From the NCBI GenBank assembly GCA_964019055.1, contig OZ025211.1:2012135-2076134 (forward strand): DNA of 64,000 bases, given 5' to 3'. Within the stretch, counting starts at the first letter, position 1; each line of letters begins with the position of its first letter. This DNA is from Anthopleura xanthogrammica (lineage: Eukaryota; Cnidaria; Anthozoa; Actiniaria; Actiniidae). The position numbers were made by a program, and so were the translations under genes. Below are positions 14,001 to 28,359 of this stretch, piece by piece. The notes under the pieces are model-generated. The model did no database searches and was not told the origin of the DNA. It worked only from the letters and a program-made list of their open reading frames with translations.

Positions 14001-17000
14001 CTCTCCTCCCACCCTTCCTTCCTTCCTCCATTCCTCCCTTCCTTCCTTCCTCCATTCCTCCCTTCCTTCTTTCCATCCCTCCTTTCTTCTTCAGTGCCAA
14101 TTCCTCTCTGAAGCCATTAGGTTACCATTATTTCCAAGTGGGCCTTTATGTTGAAGTAACCGATTCGATACTATCATTTCTTCCAGGATTTACGAATTAG
14201 ATGTCGAAAACGAAAATCTCATTGATTGGAAAAGTTTGATGACAAACTGGACAAGGTATAAACACGACAAAGAGCATCATTTGTGCATCATTTCTTTATT
14301 CATGAACTTTTCTTCACAAAAGTAATAATTTTCATTCCCAGTGTCCGATCGCCGCAATGGCTTCGCAGTAAATGGTGGGCAATGAAAAAACATATCCCGA
14401 CCAATGACATGAGCTTCAGAGGTAAGTGGCGTAACTCAGGAAATGGGTCCATTTTTACCTTTCAAGACGAGCGGTCGCTTGACTTCAATTCTCGGGACCA
14501 CGAACAAACGATGTCGTCTATCTTTCGTGACAAAGACATAAAAGGGTACGCAATAAAAAGAGAAAGAAATAGAGGGAGGGAGGCAAGGAGGCAAGGAAAG
14601 AATGAATGAAAGGAAGGAATGAAAAACTGGAACCTCCGTGTGATATTTCCATCGTACTTACGCCTATTCAAAATCTGCCGTAATCCTCCATGTGTACCAA
14701 GTTGTTTCTCTCTATCTCTTTCACAGATGTAGTAGAATACTTACATCACCACTACGTAGACGCTTTACAGTCAAAAATAGAAAGACAAGAATCACGATAC
14801 AAGAACAGGCTTCCACAAGGATACGGATCCGTGCTTAGAAATCTTCAAAGATCCACTGCACACAATACTAATATTACCCATACTATCACAGGTGAGATTT
14901 TTTCTGCTTTCTCAATCCTTGGCCCATTCTCAGTCAAGGCGTTGTAGTGACAGTGCAATCGCCTCTCACCTCCTGGATCTCGGCCATCACATTTGGATAG
15001 AGTACGTTAGGTATCTCTCTTGATTTAAGGGTTTTTCTCAAAACTTGACACGCTAAATTCTTTGAGTTAGCTGTGCCCTGACTTTGATAAGCCCAGAGTT
15101 TGTTTCAGGGTATCGATAACATTTGAAGATTTTTTGATGGTCTAAGCACGCGCGCTAGCCCTTCCAGCTATGCGACTCCCGCTATGCCTATTCATTTTGA
15201 CCAACTTCAATCTATTGTTTGTTGATAATTTCAGTGAATAGTGATGGGTCCATTGTAACAAAAGATGATAATAATACCCACGCTATGACGAATCCAGGAA
15301 GATTTGAGGTTCTTCAGCTCAGCAACGTTTCATCTCCCGATGGAGTGTTCAATACCCAGGCGAACCAACTCCAACCGTCATACATAATTCACTCCATGCA
15401 GCCATCCTCCATTACTGGGCAGACATATATTATACAGCAACCCGCTATTGAAGTAGTAAGACATTCTGACACAAGTCAAGTGGATACTGGTGCAGTGCAT
15501 GGTGAACAGGTTAGTAGAGATATATAGTGAATATTTTTGTTTTTCATACTCCGCAAAAATCAACCTCTGAATTCCACTTCGGTCCAAGGACTGACTATAT
15601 CCCTATAGGTTAGTAAATTCATCCTTACTGTACTGTTAATGCAACTGTTTCTTTAATGTGTTGTTTAATTATTTAATACACATCAATTTGTTGAAGAAGG
15701 AGCATCACCAAGTGATTTCCTTAGGAAGAAGTTTCTTTGTTTGAGTTACATCCATATTCCTTTATCTTCTCAAGCCTTACTATTAATTACACAATGAAAT
15801 TATATTAACTGAATCTTAAATAGGAAAACATTGCTCCAAGAAAAATAAGTTCTACTTCAGACGTTATCGTGGCGCCTTACTCAGTATTGAGTTTATAACA
15901 CTGTGAGAACAAATGCCACTTGTCGCAAAAAAAGAGAAAGGTGTTTCACTGGAAAATGCAGCATCCAGATCAAGAGCATAACTAAATGTACTTTTGAAGA
16001 TTGCACTAGAAAAAGAAATAAGTGCACAAGTCATCATGCTCTCTTTCTTTCCAGGTGCAGATCTCTCCTCAAGGCGTTGTCATGACAGCCGTCCTTCATC
16101 CTCAACACTCAGTACGCTGCTTACCAGAAGTAAACCCAGAACTGGCTCAAGCTATTGTCCAGACAGACATCTCTGGCCCTGTTGAGGCTACCCATCATTT
16201 AGTACAACATGACGTCCCTGTCTCAATGGACCAACCTAATAATCAAGAACAGTTACAAACACAAGTCAACATCCCCAGCCATACAACAGGGTCACTCATT
16301 GACAGCCCTAACAGCCAAGTAGATTCAAGTGCTCATATTGTGAATGCAGAAGAGGTCTCACCTGTCCAAGATCCTGCTGCTGTTATGGTCAGTATTACAG
16401 ACAGCTCATTGACAACACAGAATCCTGAAGAAATCAGAACGAATATTCCAGAGCGACCAATCATTACTACACAATATCAGCAAGGTAAGTAGCTTGGTAA
16501 AATTACCATAGGCAATGCATTAGTGCACTCGCCTGTTACCTCTTATTCCTGGATTCTCGCATTTGAGAGGAGTTTCTGGTTCTCTTTCTCTGGGTTCTCA
16601 GGTTTTCATCCCTACACGCCACCCATCATACTAAATTGCAATTCAGTATCTGAACTTAACCATGCTCAGACTTTGATCTGTCTATAAAGGTCGTTTCGGG
16701 GTTTGATCAGCGAGTTAGGCATGCCCAACTTGAATCACCCTAGGGATTGTTTCGGTGTTCAATCTGTGAGTAAGCTGTGCCTTGACTTAGATCACCCAAG
16801 GTTCAATCTATAAGTTAGCCGTGTCCTGGCTTTGATCAGTAGAGTTTGTTTCAGGGCTTAATGAAATTAAGCTAAGTATGTACATGTGCTGATACTGGGA
16901 CTTACTCTTTGATTTACAGGTCCAGCAGCTATTGCGCAATCACTTGATGGTACAGAACTGTGTACCACCGCTGTGAGTGGTCAACAACTACCCGAAGGAA

Positions 17001-17614
17001 GGATACTCCAAGTGTCTAACCTTTCTTCTTTAATCGCCACTTACTCCACACCATCTTTCTCAACCAGCACATCAACAAGTTCCCCCCAAATATCCCACCA
17101 TGCTCAGCAAAAAACAAATTCTGGTAACCTGTCGATAGGAAGTTCTACTGCTCATTCCTTCCAAACCACACATGTTGCACCCACCAGTACCAATGACTTG
17201 CCACACAGCAATTCCACTGAGCTTGTACATCACTCATTACAAGGTGCAACCACTTTGTCCCATCATACAATACATGGTGTCGGCAATGATGACTTGGACT
17301 CTCGGCAAGTTTCTCATGGACTGACAAGTAGCAATCCCAACTTATCAGCTAGTGATTTAGTACCACAGGCAGATCTTCCTGAGCAATTTCTTCAGTCACA
17401 AGCAGACGATGCAGTTGAATTAGCATTACCTTCTTCAAGTAGTACTGATATTATGTCATCTGACGTATCAGCTTGTGTTACCTCTATTCACCCCGACTTT
17501 AGTCATGCTGGTCAGGTGGTTACTATGGCTACTCTAAGCACATCTGATTCGTTGATGATGATGGAGCAAGATGGAGAAGACTGTGTCATAGTTGAAGAAG
17601 AATGCCATGGATGA
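3740..17614 (+). CDS. DMTF1: DMTF1 (cyclin-D-binding Myb-like transcription factor), 14 coding exons
   Basis: Exons: 3740-3917, 5078-5193, 6642-6882, 11837-11913, 12578-12656, 13048-13269, 13465-13618, 13885-13959, 14187-14255, 14342-14421, 14727-14891, 15235-15509, 16055-16484, 16920-17614. They join in frame to 951 residues (human protein about 760). The order matches the family: an acidic N-terminus; [12 protein letters not shown] then [11 protein letters not shown] (about 160-190); [15 protein letters not shown] (about 233-248); Myb repeats around [21 protein letters not shown] (254-301) and [22 protein letters not shown] sequence (305-362); then [12 protein letters not shown] (about 405-416). 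A long Ser/Thr/Gln-rich tail ends in an acidic segment. DMTF1 is a nuclear DNA-binding regulator upstream of ARF/p53 in vertebrates; the cnidarian role is unknown. The start at 3740 follows the first acidic block; an in-frame ATG at 3572 would add 56 residues. Intron 3 (4.95 kb) hosts a P450 gene. Confidence 0.93.
4545..4672 (+). repeat. Two tandem units of a dispersed ~60-bp intronic repeat
   Basis: Two adjacent units each carry a version of GAGTTAACCATGCCCTGACT, then TTTGATCAGCC, then TTGTTTCAGGG. The same unit recurs at 15.06 kb, 16.64-16.86 kb and partly at 37.1 kb. Confidence 0.7.
4681..4694 (+). repeat. Poly-G tract
   Basis: A run of about 14 G in DMTF1 intron 1. Similar tracts occur at about 12,990, 23,178, 48,889, 48,926 and 55,098, and C runs at 29,875 and 57,610. 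They are simple homopolymers. Confidence 0.8.
5264..5826. mobile_element. Long foldback element (~560 bp, ~140-bp arms)
   Basis: The left arm (about 5264-5405) reappears inverted at about 5690-5826 with only a few mismatches. Shared blocks include TTCATGAAGATTAAAGTGCA and AAAGTTCTGACCCTA. The inner arms pair again around CCCGTAAATGA and TGACGTCAT. No coding frame is seen. It lies in DMTF1 intron 2. Confidence 0.85.
6286..6514. mobile_element. TIR-bounded element carrying a tRNA-like core
   Basis: The sequence ending GTATATGTGATCGTA (6286-6309) is repeated inverted at 6491-6514 with one mismatch over about 24 bp. A tRNA-like segment lies between the two ends. It is in DMTF1 intron 2. Confidence 0.7.
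6341..6411 (-). other. tRNA-like sequence (degenerate Ala-type, AGC loop)
   Basis: On the minus strand there is a perfect B box GGTTCGATTCC and an A-box-like segment CAGCTCAGTGGTAGAG. The seven-base anticodon loop CTAGCAT would read AGC. The acceptor and anticodon stems form with one or two mismatches. It is embedded in an inverted-repeat element, so I call it tRNA-derived, not a functional tRNA gene. Confidence 0.6.
7355..7434 (+). repeat. (GA)n microsatellite
   Basis: About 40 uninterrupted AG dinucleotides in DMTF1 intron 3. Confidence 0.98.
7476..7604. mobile_element. Short GGATCC-ended foldback element (degenerate)
   Basis: AAGGATCCAAGGGG at the left and AATCCTGGATCCCCCC at the right are near inverted copies. 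The inner GTGACCCCC blocks also mirror each other. It is the same family as the cleaner element at 57,381-57,650. A lone end lies at about 6,572 (CCTGGATCTGCCCC). Confidence 0.6.
7920..8383 (-). mobile_element. 5'-truncated non-LTR retrotransposon (LINE) 3' end
   Basis: On the minus strand, 8382-8249 encodes [20 protein letters not shown] followed by [17 protein letters not shown] and a stop. WNSLP near the end of the frame is typical of the reverse-transcriptase C-terminus of jockey/CR1/L2-type LINEs. About 300 bp of 3' UTR follows, ending in a (TTCAAA)n-like tail at 7922-7945. Truncation at 8383 removes the catalytic region. Confidence 0.8.
8796..10451 (+). CDS. Mitochondrial-clan cytochrome P450, intronless, nested in DMTF1 intron 3
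   Basis: One intact 551-codon frame. The N-terminus is basic and Ser/Phe-rich with no acidic residues in the first 40, consistent with a mitochondrial presequence. P450 signatures are in order: proline-rich [11 protein letters not shown] (about 60-70), I-helix AGIETTSNT (about 348-356), the ExxR motif in KETLRLYP (about 404-411), PERWLRD, and the haem loop [13 protein letters not shown] with ligand Cys492. The C-x-G-R-R-x-A-E form and RVL...GYHIPAGT favour the mitochondrial clan (CYP10/11/24/27-like), which takes electrons from adrenodoxin. The substrate cannot be predicted. The ATG has A at -3. It is on the same strand as the host gene. Lack of introns suggests an old retrocopy or a naturally intronless lineage; no poly-A tail scar is evident. 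Confidence 0.93.
   Translation: MSTYVSFANRRFNRPFYLKSRCVISFLHIRSSSTVQASSTGFNKNEIPVKKFEELPTPPRVPIFGTMFNFMLKKGRRPFPKYILDMQFEGVKEYGKISKVHAPGFTTPIVQLADPSEAHKLFQLEPKYPRRIEMPVVSNFLEGKKKTKGVFFADGHEWYRHRSVISKRILRPKELVSYSPMFNDVVSDFMVRFEKVKEENFGTEFENEVKNLNKELFKWSFESVCYFLFEKRLGCLADKTNENAQNLIHAVHGFLTSIFPVSLFPAPLYKYFKTTSYKRFIESFENMYKYAEIFIDEKIKDLEQQGKLSEENPKVNLEDEGAGFFEFLIANGKLSREDITASVIDLMFAGIETTSNTILWALYMLGKNPEKQEVLYQEITSVLQPGEFPSAETLANMPYVKAWIKETLRLYPVLPTLVRVLQEDQVLMGYHIPAGTHVNALYYYMSRDESSFKDATKFIPERWLRDSDNPWHTPGVPQSFASLPFGFGKRMCVGRRIAELEVHLLLTRIVRDYQVLYPHADDVEPEAQGAIVPDRPVRVKFIKRNTKNTKS
10668..10947 (+). repeat. Tandem duplication (2 x ~140 bp) just 3' of the P450
   Basis: Two adjacent direct copies start with AAACACCTTGAATT and share TGTAACT, CCTTCCA and a TCAGAC block, and end with GCTGT. 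They begin about 215 bp after the P450 stop codon, so they may lie in its 3' UTR or just past it. Confidence 0.8.
11033..11102 (+). repeat. (AAT)n microsatellite
   Basis: About 23 AAT units with one interruption (AAC). Confidence 0.97.
11494..11787. mobile_element. Degenerate foldback element (~290 bp)
   Basis: TTCGGTCCAGCTGAGTTGAC at the left faces GATCAACTCAGCTGGGTCA at the right. The inner blocks around TTAGCATTT also pair. It ends about 50 bp before DMTF1 exon 4. Confidence 0.5.
12118..12253. mobile_element. MITE family A, full copy (AGACCCCTT ends)
   Basis: TATAGACCCCTT at the left and AAGGGGTCTATTA at the right are inverted. The inner arms CAGCTCAATTTGGAGG and CCTCCAAATTGAGCTG pair perfectly. 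It is related to the copy at 20,871-20,991 and to a fragment at 24,446-24,481. It lies in DMTF1 intron 4. Confidence 0.85.
12337..12507. mobile_element. Foldback MITE (~170 bp, ~50-bp arms)
   Basis: CAATAGACCTTTTTAGCTTC opens the element and GAAGCTAAAAAGGACTATTG closes it. The arms continue through TGCCCATTT and AAATGGGCA and through GACCACATGA and TCACGTGGTC. It lies in DMTF1 intron 4. Confidence 0.85.
13680..13765 (+). repeat. Polypurine tract (GGAAA-rich)
   Basis: An almost uninterrupted A/G run in DMTF1 intron 7. Confidence 0.85.
13991..14093 (+). repeat. Polypyrimidine tract (CCTT/CTCC repeats)
   Basis: A C/T-rich run of degenerate TTCC units in DMTF1 intron 8, upstream of exon 9. Confidence 0.85.
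14949..15112 (+). repeat. Dispersed SINE-like repeat with one ~60-bp unit
   Basis: A head with GTGCAATCGCCTCTCACCTC is followed by GAGTTAGCTGTGCCCTGACT, a TTTGATAAGCCC block and TTTGTTTCAGGG. It is in DMTF1 intron 11 and is related to the arrays at 4.55 and 16.6 kb. Confidence 0.65.
16515..16862 (+). repeat. Dispersed SINE-like repeat with about four ~60-bp tandem units
   Basis: The head has GTGCACTCGCCTGTTACCTC and GGTTCTCAGGTTT. Four degenerate units follow, each with a TTAGCC/TTAACC-like box, CTGACTTTGATC-like text and TTTCAGGG or TTTCGGGG. It is in DMTF1 intron 13. Confidence 0.7.
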
Positions 17615-18017
17615 TGTTATCTGCTAAAAAGCATACTTTGTGGATAATTGATTCTTTGATGATGATGCAGGGAGAAGATAGACAAGATGGTGTCAAAGTG
17701 GAAGAGTGGATGATGTTTGAGTTGAGGAGGAATGCTAAAATGCATGCTGTGCATGCTCTGAAAATTGATGGGAAAATAGCATGCATCAAAAACATCATCC
17801 CAAAATGCTAGATGCTCAACATTTCTCATAATTCAATAGCCACAACAAAAGACTCCAAGCTATACAATACAACAAAGCTAACATTCAAGAATTATGTACA
17901 CTGTGTCCTCTATTGTGTGTGGTACACAAAGAAAGACCCAAAATTTGAATTGTGAATAACTCTTAAATCCTTATTTAAATTTGGTAGTCCATATTGTGGG
18001 ATATTGACTTCAACCTT

Positions 18018-18076
18018 AGCCTGAGAAAAAGTTTCGCGGGGGATGAGGAGCGAAAAGAAGTTTGTTTTCTCAGGCT
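18018..18076. mobile_element. Tiny MITE family B copy 1 (AGCCTGAGAAAA ends)
   Basis: AGCCTGAGAAAA at the left and TTTTCTCAGGCT at the right are perfect inverted ends of a 59-bp unit. A second copy lies at 20,801-20,867. Confidence 0.75.
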
Positions 18077-18104
18077 ACTTCAACCTCAACCGTATTTGTT
18101 GATG

Positions 18105-18293
18105 TTACTGCAATTCTCAATATTTTGCGAACTCAACATTTCAATAGCTTGTTGTGAAATTGGTTTTTCACTGCCGTCATTTAAGACTAATCAGTCGGTA
18201 CCTTTTATATTTTTGACTGGCAGCAGTGAAAAACCAAATTCCAATGGGAAACTCACAACAGCTGAGTTCACAGAATATTGAGAATTGCAGTAA
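18105..18293. mobile_element. Foldback MITE (~190 bp)
   Basis: TTACTGCAATTCTCAATATT at the left faces AATATTGAGAATTGCAGTAA at the right. The inner arms pair through TTGGTTTTTCACTGC and GCAGTGAAAAACCAA. Confidence 0.9.
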
Positions 18294-18435
18294 AGGAGAA
18301 GATTTTAAGTTGTTTGTGACATTCTTATTTTGGTGAATGAAATGAAAAATGAACAAATACAATATAAAAACAGTGTAATTAAAAATCAAAGAATATCAAA
18401 GCTCTTTTGTGTATTGATTTTATTTGATTGTTGAG

Positions 18436-18559
18436 TTAGGCACGGTTTAGATGTCAAAGTTTACATGTGCGGAATCTAATGCAAATGAATTCAAACAATA
18501 TTTTGCTCATTTGCATTAAATTCGGTACATGTGAACTTCAACTTCTAAACCGGGCCTAA
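18436..18559. mobile_element. Foldback MITE (~124 bp)
   Basis: TTAGGCACGGTTTAGA and TCTAAACCGGGCCTAA form the ends. GTTTACATGTGC, TCTAATGCAAATG and their inverted partners complete arms of about 50 bp. Confidence 0.85.
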
Positions 18560-19565
18560 TTTTGACCTTAACACCAAATATATGGCTTTAAATAATTCCA
18601 ATTGTGAAATTTTACGGAAATATTGCCTTTTCTTGACAGGAGTTGTCAATGAAGTGAAAAAAAATTCACTGATCTGCTACTACTATTCCAGGAATAGTAG
18701 TAGCTCAGTCCTATTTCCCTCTGCTATTCGGCCTCATAACAATAAAAAAACTCCTTTTTCTAAATTAATTTTTTGCATATCCCCTTGATCAAGATTTGTA
18801 CGAAACCCATTGACTGTCATTTGGCCTGAAAAAACTATACTTACCAAATCTTTGGCTTTCAATAATACTACAAAAGCTGCTTAACTATTCATGTTTAGAA
18901 AGGAATATCATATTTAGCATTCACTTCATAAACCATTTTCTACCCTAACAATATATGGTTTTGTTACCAAATTTAATAACTAGCTTTCTCATAAACATCC
19001 AAGTTCAAAACCTAAATTTATCAATTTCAGACAGTTATTATAAAATCTCTGGACTTTTGAAAAAGTCATATTTCATTGATATATTTTTTGAAAATGTTGA
19101 GTTTTTGGCTTGGTTGCACTCTTATCTATTCATTTAGAAAGTGAAAGCTAGTAAGAGTTAATTCAAATATGGCTATAAAAATCATGGTAACATCCTTGAA
19201 TCAATCACTGCAGTGTACAATGTTTGCTAACCAGTTTCCCCTCTTCCCTAGGGCTAAAAAATAATGGCTTGTCCATGGCCAGCCAAACACCTCTTAGGCC
19301 AGTCCCTCGGATCAGTCCAATGTGGACAGTCATCATGTCTGGCCATTAAGCAGCTGTTATCTTTAACCCCTTTTTTCAGGCCCCTACACATGCTACAATA
19401 TTACTGTTGAACCACTGTTTAAATATTGGAGATATGTCCCGATCTCTAACTAAGTATCAATTAAATTTATAAAGATTTCCGATTCAGTTATATGAAATTT
19501 GCTGTAATTCTATTGCACAATCTATTATGTTATTCCTGTGGATATCTACACCCTTCACAATATAA

Positions 19566-19886
19566 TGGAGATTAACATTTTCTAATGGATGGAAGGGAGG
19601 GGTTGGAAATACCCGATATACGGAGAGTATTCATTTTTTATTGTGGAGGTAGGGGTGCAGAGCGATCTATATGGAGCATCATAGAAAAATCAATAACCCT
19701 CCCCTCCCAAGGAATTAATATTGTGACCCTACCAATTGTTTTTTTTTTCAACCTAGCCCTTATTTGGTGGAAGTGGCAGAAGTGTGGACTGAATGGAAAT
19801 AACAATGACCCTCCCTTTTTGAATGTTGGCCTTCCCCTAGATTCCTCCACCCCTTCCCCTCTGCTAAAAAAAATGAATTTTCTCTA
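19566..19886. mobile_element. Degenerate G/C-run foldback element, family C
   Basis: GGAGATTAACATTTTCTAAT near the left end and AAAATGAATTTTCTCTAAA at the right are approximate inverted partners. Both are followed by G-rich or C-rich stretches with CCTCC blocks. It resembles the clearer element at 48,724-49,041. Confidence 0.45.
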
Positions 19887-19959
19887 AATCAATGGATATG
19901 TATCTATATTACATTTATGATGAATTATGTTTATAAAAATTTAATGTATGCTAAGTATT

Positions 19960-20360
19960 GACCGAATGCCAGTATGGCCGCCACTTCATCTGTTTTTTTT
20001 AAATTCATATTTTAGTTAACCACTACATTAAAAAGTGGTACATTACGTAGATTAGAATGACACAAACAAAGTTAGAAAGTTTGAGACAAAAATATTAAAT
20101 TTGTGAGAAGTTATAAGAATTTTAATATGTGAAAAACACCACAAAGAGGCTAGCAGGGCTAGCAAGGAAACAGATCTGTTCACTGAACACATACAAATCC
20201 CTGTAATTTTGATTCCAAATAGCTTCACTTGAATTCTATTTATAGCAATGAAATTTTCCGGAAATACGTATTTCTGCTTGCTCTTTCTGATGGTGGTGCT
20301 TATCTTTAAGATTAGATGTTTATTTCTAAATGTCAATGGCGCCCATATTGGCATTCGGTC
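19960..20360. mobile_element. Inverted-repeat element (~400 bp) abutting the TMEM243 stop codon
   Basis: ACCGAATGCCAGTATGGCCG at the left and an inverted partner GCGCCCATATTGGCATTCGG at the right form ends of about 25 bp. Its right end lies 13 bp from the TMEM243 stop, so it would be in that gene's 3' UTR. Confidence 0.65.
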
Positions 20361-20372
20361 TATAGAGGCTGA

Positions 20373-22195
20373 CTATTTTGGATAGTAAAACAAGTTAGCA
20401 GATAAGCATAGTATGATTAACGTAAGGCAGTTGTAAAGTATGAGTTTACGAAATTTGGGGTCCAGATCTCCTCTCTTGTACCAGAATATCTGTAAAAATA
20501 CAAAAAGATGTTAACCTTAATTTGCATTGTACAAAAAAGTTTAAGATTCTCACACAAGTATATATACTTACTAAAGCTAACTCTCCAATACAAACAAATA
20601 TGATGGCAAGGGCTAGAAAATAATTTCTAAATGGCGGAGGCCAAGGAATTAATGAACTTATGAAGGTAAACTGAAAAAGATTAAATAAATACATACAGAA
20701 ATCAAAATATTAATATCATAAAGATAAAAAACATTTAGGCCTGATAGACCATTAGGAGCAAAACATGATTTGTAAATGTTTAGACCATTTGCAGCAAATA
20801 AGCCTGAGAAAGCAGACATCATTTCACAGGGTGACGTGGAGTGAAAGGACATCGGTTTTCTCAGGCTAAAAGCACGTCAGAATGCAGCTCGATTTGCAGG
20901 ACAAAAAAATAGGTTCCAATTCACAGGAGGTTGAAATTATTTTATTTTTTCCTCCAACTTGAGCTCCTTTGACGTCACGAGGGGTCTATAGAGAAGTGAA
21001 CAAAGGGTATGCAGTGCAGGAGGAAGGGAGTAACGTTGGTAAAACTTAGGAAATGCTATTGAGGTAGATATAAAATAGAAGTGAATGCAGAAGGGATGGG
21101 AGGAAATTGACAGAGAAGAAATGAAAGCAAAATGAATACAAAGAAATAAGAGGGAAATGGCAGGGAGGTAGTATTGTCGTATACAGGTTAACCAACTACG
21201 TCATAGGTTTCCCAACACACAAATGGGACTTAAAAATTTTTCAAGGATTTTGGTTCTCCTCACTTAGAAAAAAATTATTGGAGTCAGGAGGATTCGAACC
21301 CTGGACCTTCGGCACCAAATGCTTAATACAATGTCTATCCCAACCCTAACCCTAAACCTAACCCCTCAGCCACAAAGTGAATTTGCTTGGTTGGTCTCCT
21401 TTTTTGTCATATCTAAATGATGCGCAGGAGGCAGGAACAATTGAATCTGGTCCAATCTGATTTACATGAGAAAAAATTCAGTTTCCCAGGGAAAAAAAGT
21501 CCTATTGTTTTACCTCCTATCGTTGCTGCCATTATGTGACGGTGCAAAGCCTCTATAGTAGTTACAAAACGGAAGTGAAACAGACACAGTGAACTCCCGC
21601 AGACTACAATTAATAATAACCATATAAGCTAGTGTTAATGAATGAGAATAAAATATACTTACTAATACTAATATGCATGTGAATCCTCCTAAAACAAAGC
21701 TTAAATATCGTTCCTGGATCATAGAAAATAGAAATTGAAATGTTATTATGCACTGTTTCTTAATAATAGTGTACGTGATGCGATAATTGACTTATCAATT
21801 ATAACGCCTGGAATACTAATATCTCAACAATATCATAAAGATATATTTATAAACACACAATGGTTAATACACAATACGTCGTCTAATATAATGTATTCAA
21901 TTTTTTAAAGGCTTGAACTGTAAATTATGATAGTACAAATAAGAAATAAATATAATAACATCACGTGACGATGGTGTGTTACGCCAAAACTTTACACATA
22001 AGCTTTTAAAACTTACTCGGATTTATATAATTCTTAATCAGGAAAAGTTGCATTTAACTTTACACTAAATTCAAAAATTAAAATTTTTAACTTTAATTTT
22101 CAAGCTTAAGCTTTAATACTCAAACGAAAGTTCCAAAAACCTACCCTTGGTCTCGTGTCTCCGAACAATGGCGTATCTTCCGCAGCTTCGTACAT
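20373..22195 (-). CDS. TMEM243: TMEM243-like small multipass membrane protein, 4 exons
   Basis: Exons on the minus strand: 22195-22145, 21713-21663, 20670-20572, 20489-20373. All introns are phase 0 with GT-AG ends. They join to 105 residues (human TMEM243 about 118). The N-terminus MYEAAEDTPLFGDTRPR matches the family's short acidic PLFG head. Hydrophobic segments lie at about 20-44, 47-67 and 84-101. Between the last two is the hallmark FWYKRGDLDPKFRKLI, closely like the human YWYRQGDLEPKFRKLI. The molecular function is not established; the human gene was named for association with drug resistance. It is convergent with DMTF1 and divergent from SUCLG2. The exons are too short to stand out as long open frames. 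Confidence 0.9.
20801..20867. mobile_element. Tiny MITE family B copy 2
   Basis: AGCCTGAGAAA opens and TTTTCTCAGGCT closes a 67-bp unit in TMEM243 intron 2. It is the same family as 18,018-18,076. Confidence 0.75.
20871..20991. mobile_element. MITE family A, copy 2 (opposite orientation, left end missing)
   Basis: AATAGGTTCCAATTC, GAGGTTGAAATT and TTGACGTCA blocks match the inverted sequence of 12,118-12,253. The right end is GAGGGGTCTATA. The matching left terminus is absent: the copy starts at GCACGTC, 4 bp after a family B element. Confidence 0.8.
21280..21375 (-). other. tRNA-derived sequence with a telomere-like (TTAGGG) insertion
   Basis: On the minus strand, an A-box-like TGGCTGAGGGGTTAGG runs into GGGTTAGGGTT-type repeats. 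Then come a variable middle, a perfect B box GGTTCGAATCC, and TCCTGACTCC. It resembles a Ser/Leu-type tRNA whose D-loop GGTTAGG has expanded. Not a functional tRNA. It lies in TMEM243 intron 2. Confidence 0.5.
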
Positions 22196-22644
22196 TGTGA
22201 CTTTAATATAAAGTCTTGTGAAGAAAGTCCAGGATTAAATTTTCTACGAGTCAATATTGCTTTGCTTTTGATTTTTTAAAGACGATGCAGACACCGTAGA
22301 ATGACAAGGTAGCAATCACATATCGCTAGGTCAGTATATTACTGCATGCTGAGGCAAATCCTGGTCAATCCTTGCAACCAAAACTCCTCATAAACACCTC
22401 AAATAGTACTATAACCTTGCAAGCTGGTAGAATGATGGCTAAGGCTCCAGGTATGCTTGTAAAATTGGTGTCTTTTTGTAATCAGCGGGGGATTTTCTTG
22501 GTGTTTTGGAAACTTTTTCTTCAATATTCAAGTCATGTGTTTTTGTGCAACAAAATTGCATTTTGATATCTGAACCCGCGATATCCCTAACCAGCTGTTC
22601 AGCCCCTCACTCATGCGCATTAGCTTCCAGTCTTCAAATCCAAG
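22196..22644. promoter_or_regulatory. Candidate bidirectional promoter, TMEM243 (-) / SUCLG2 (+)
   Basis: Only 449 bp separate the two start codons, which diverge. Both promoters and 5' UTRs must fit here or overlap. No TATA box is obvious. AAGATGGCGGC, which fits the YY1 consensus, overlaps the SUCLG2 start codon at 22,642-22,652. Confidence 0.6.

Positions 22645-28359
<5,715 letters not shown>

Larger units (their letters stand above)
17615..20372. other. DMTF1-TMEM243 convergent intergenic region / 3' UTRs
   Basis: I found no gene between the two stop codons. The stretch holds five inverted-repeat elements (listed separately) and AT-rich sequence. Part of it must be the two 3' UTRs. Confidence 0.6.
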
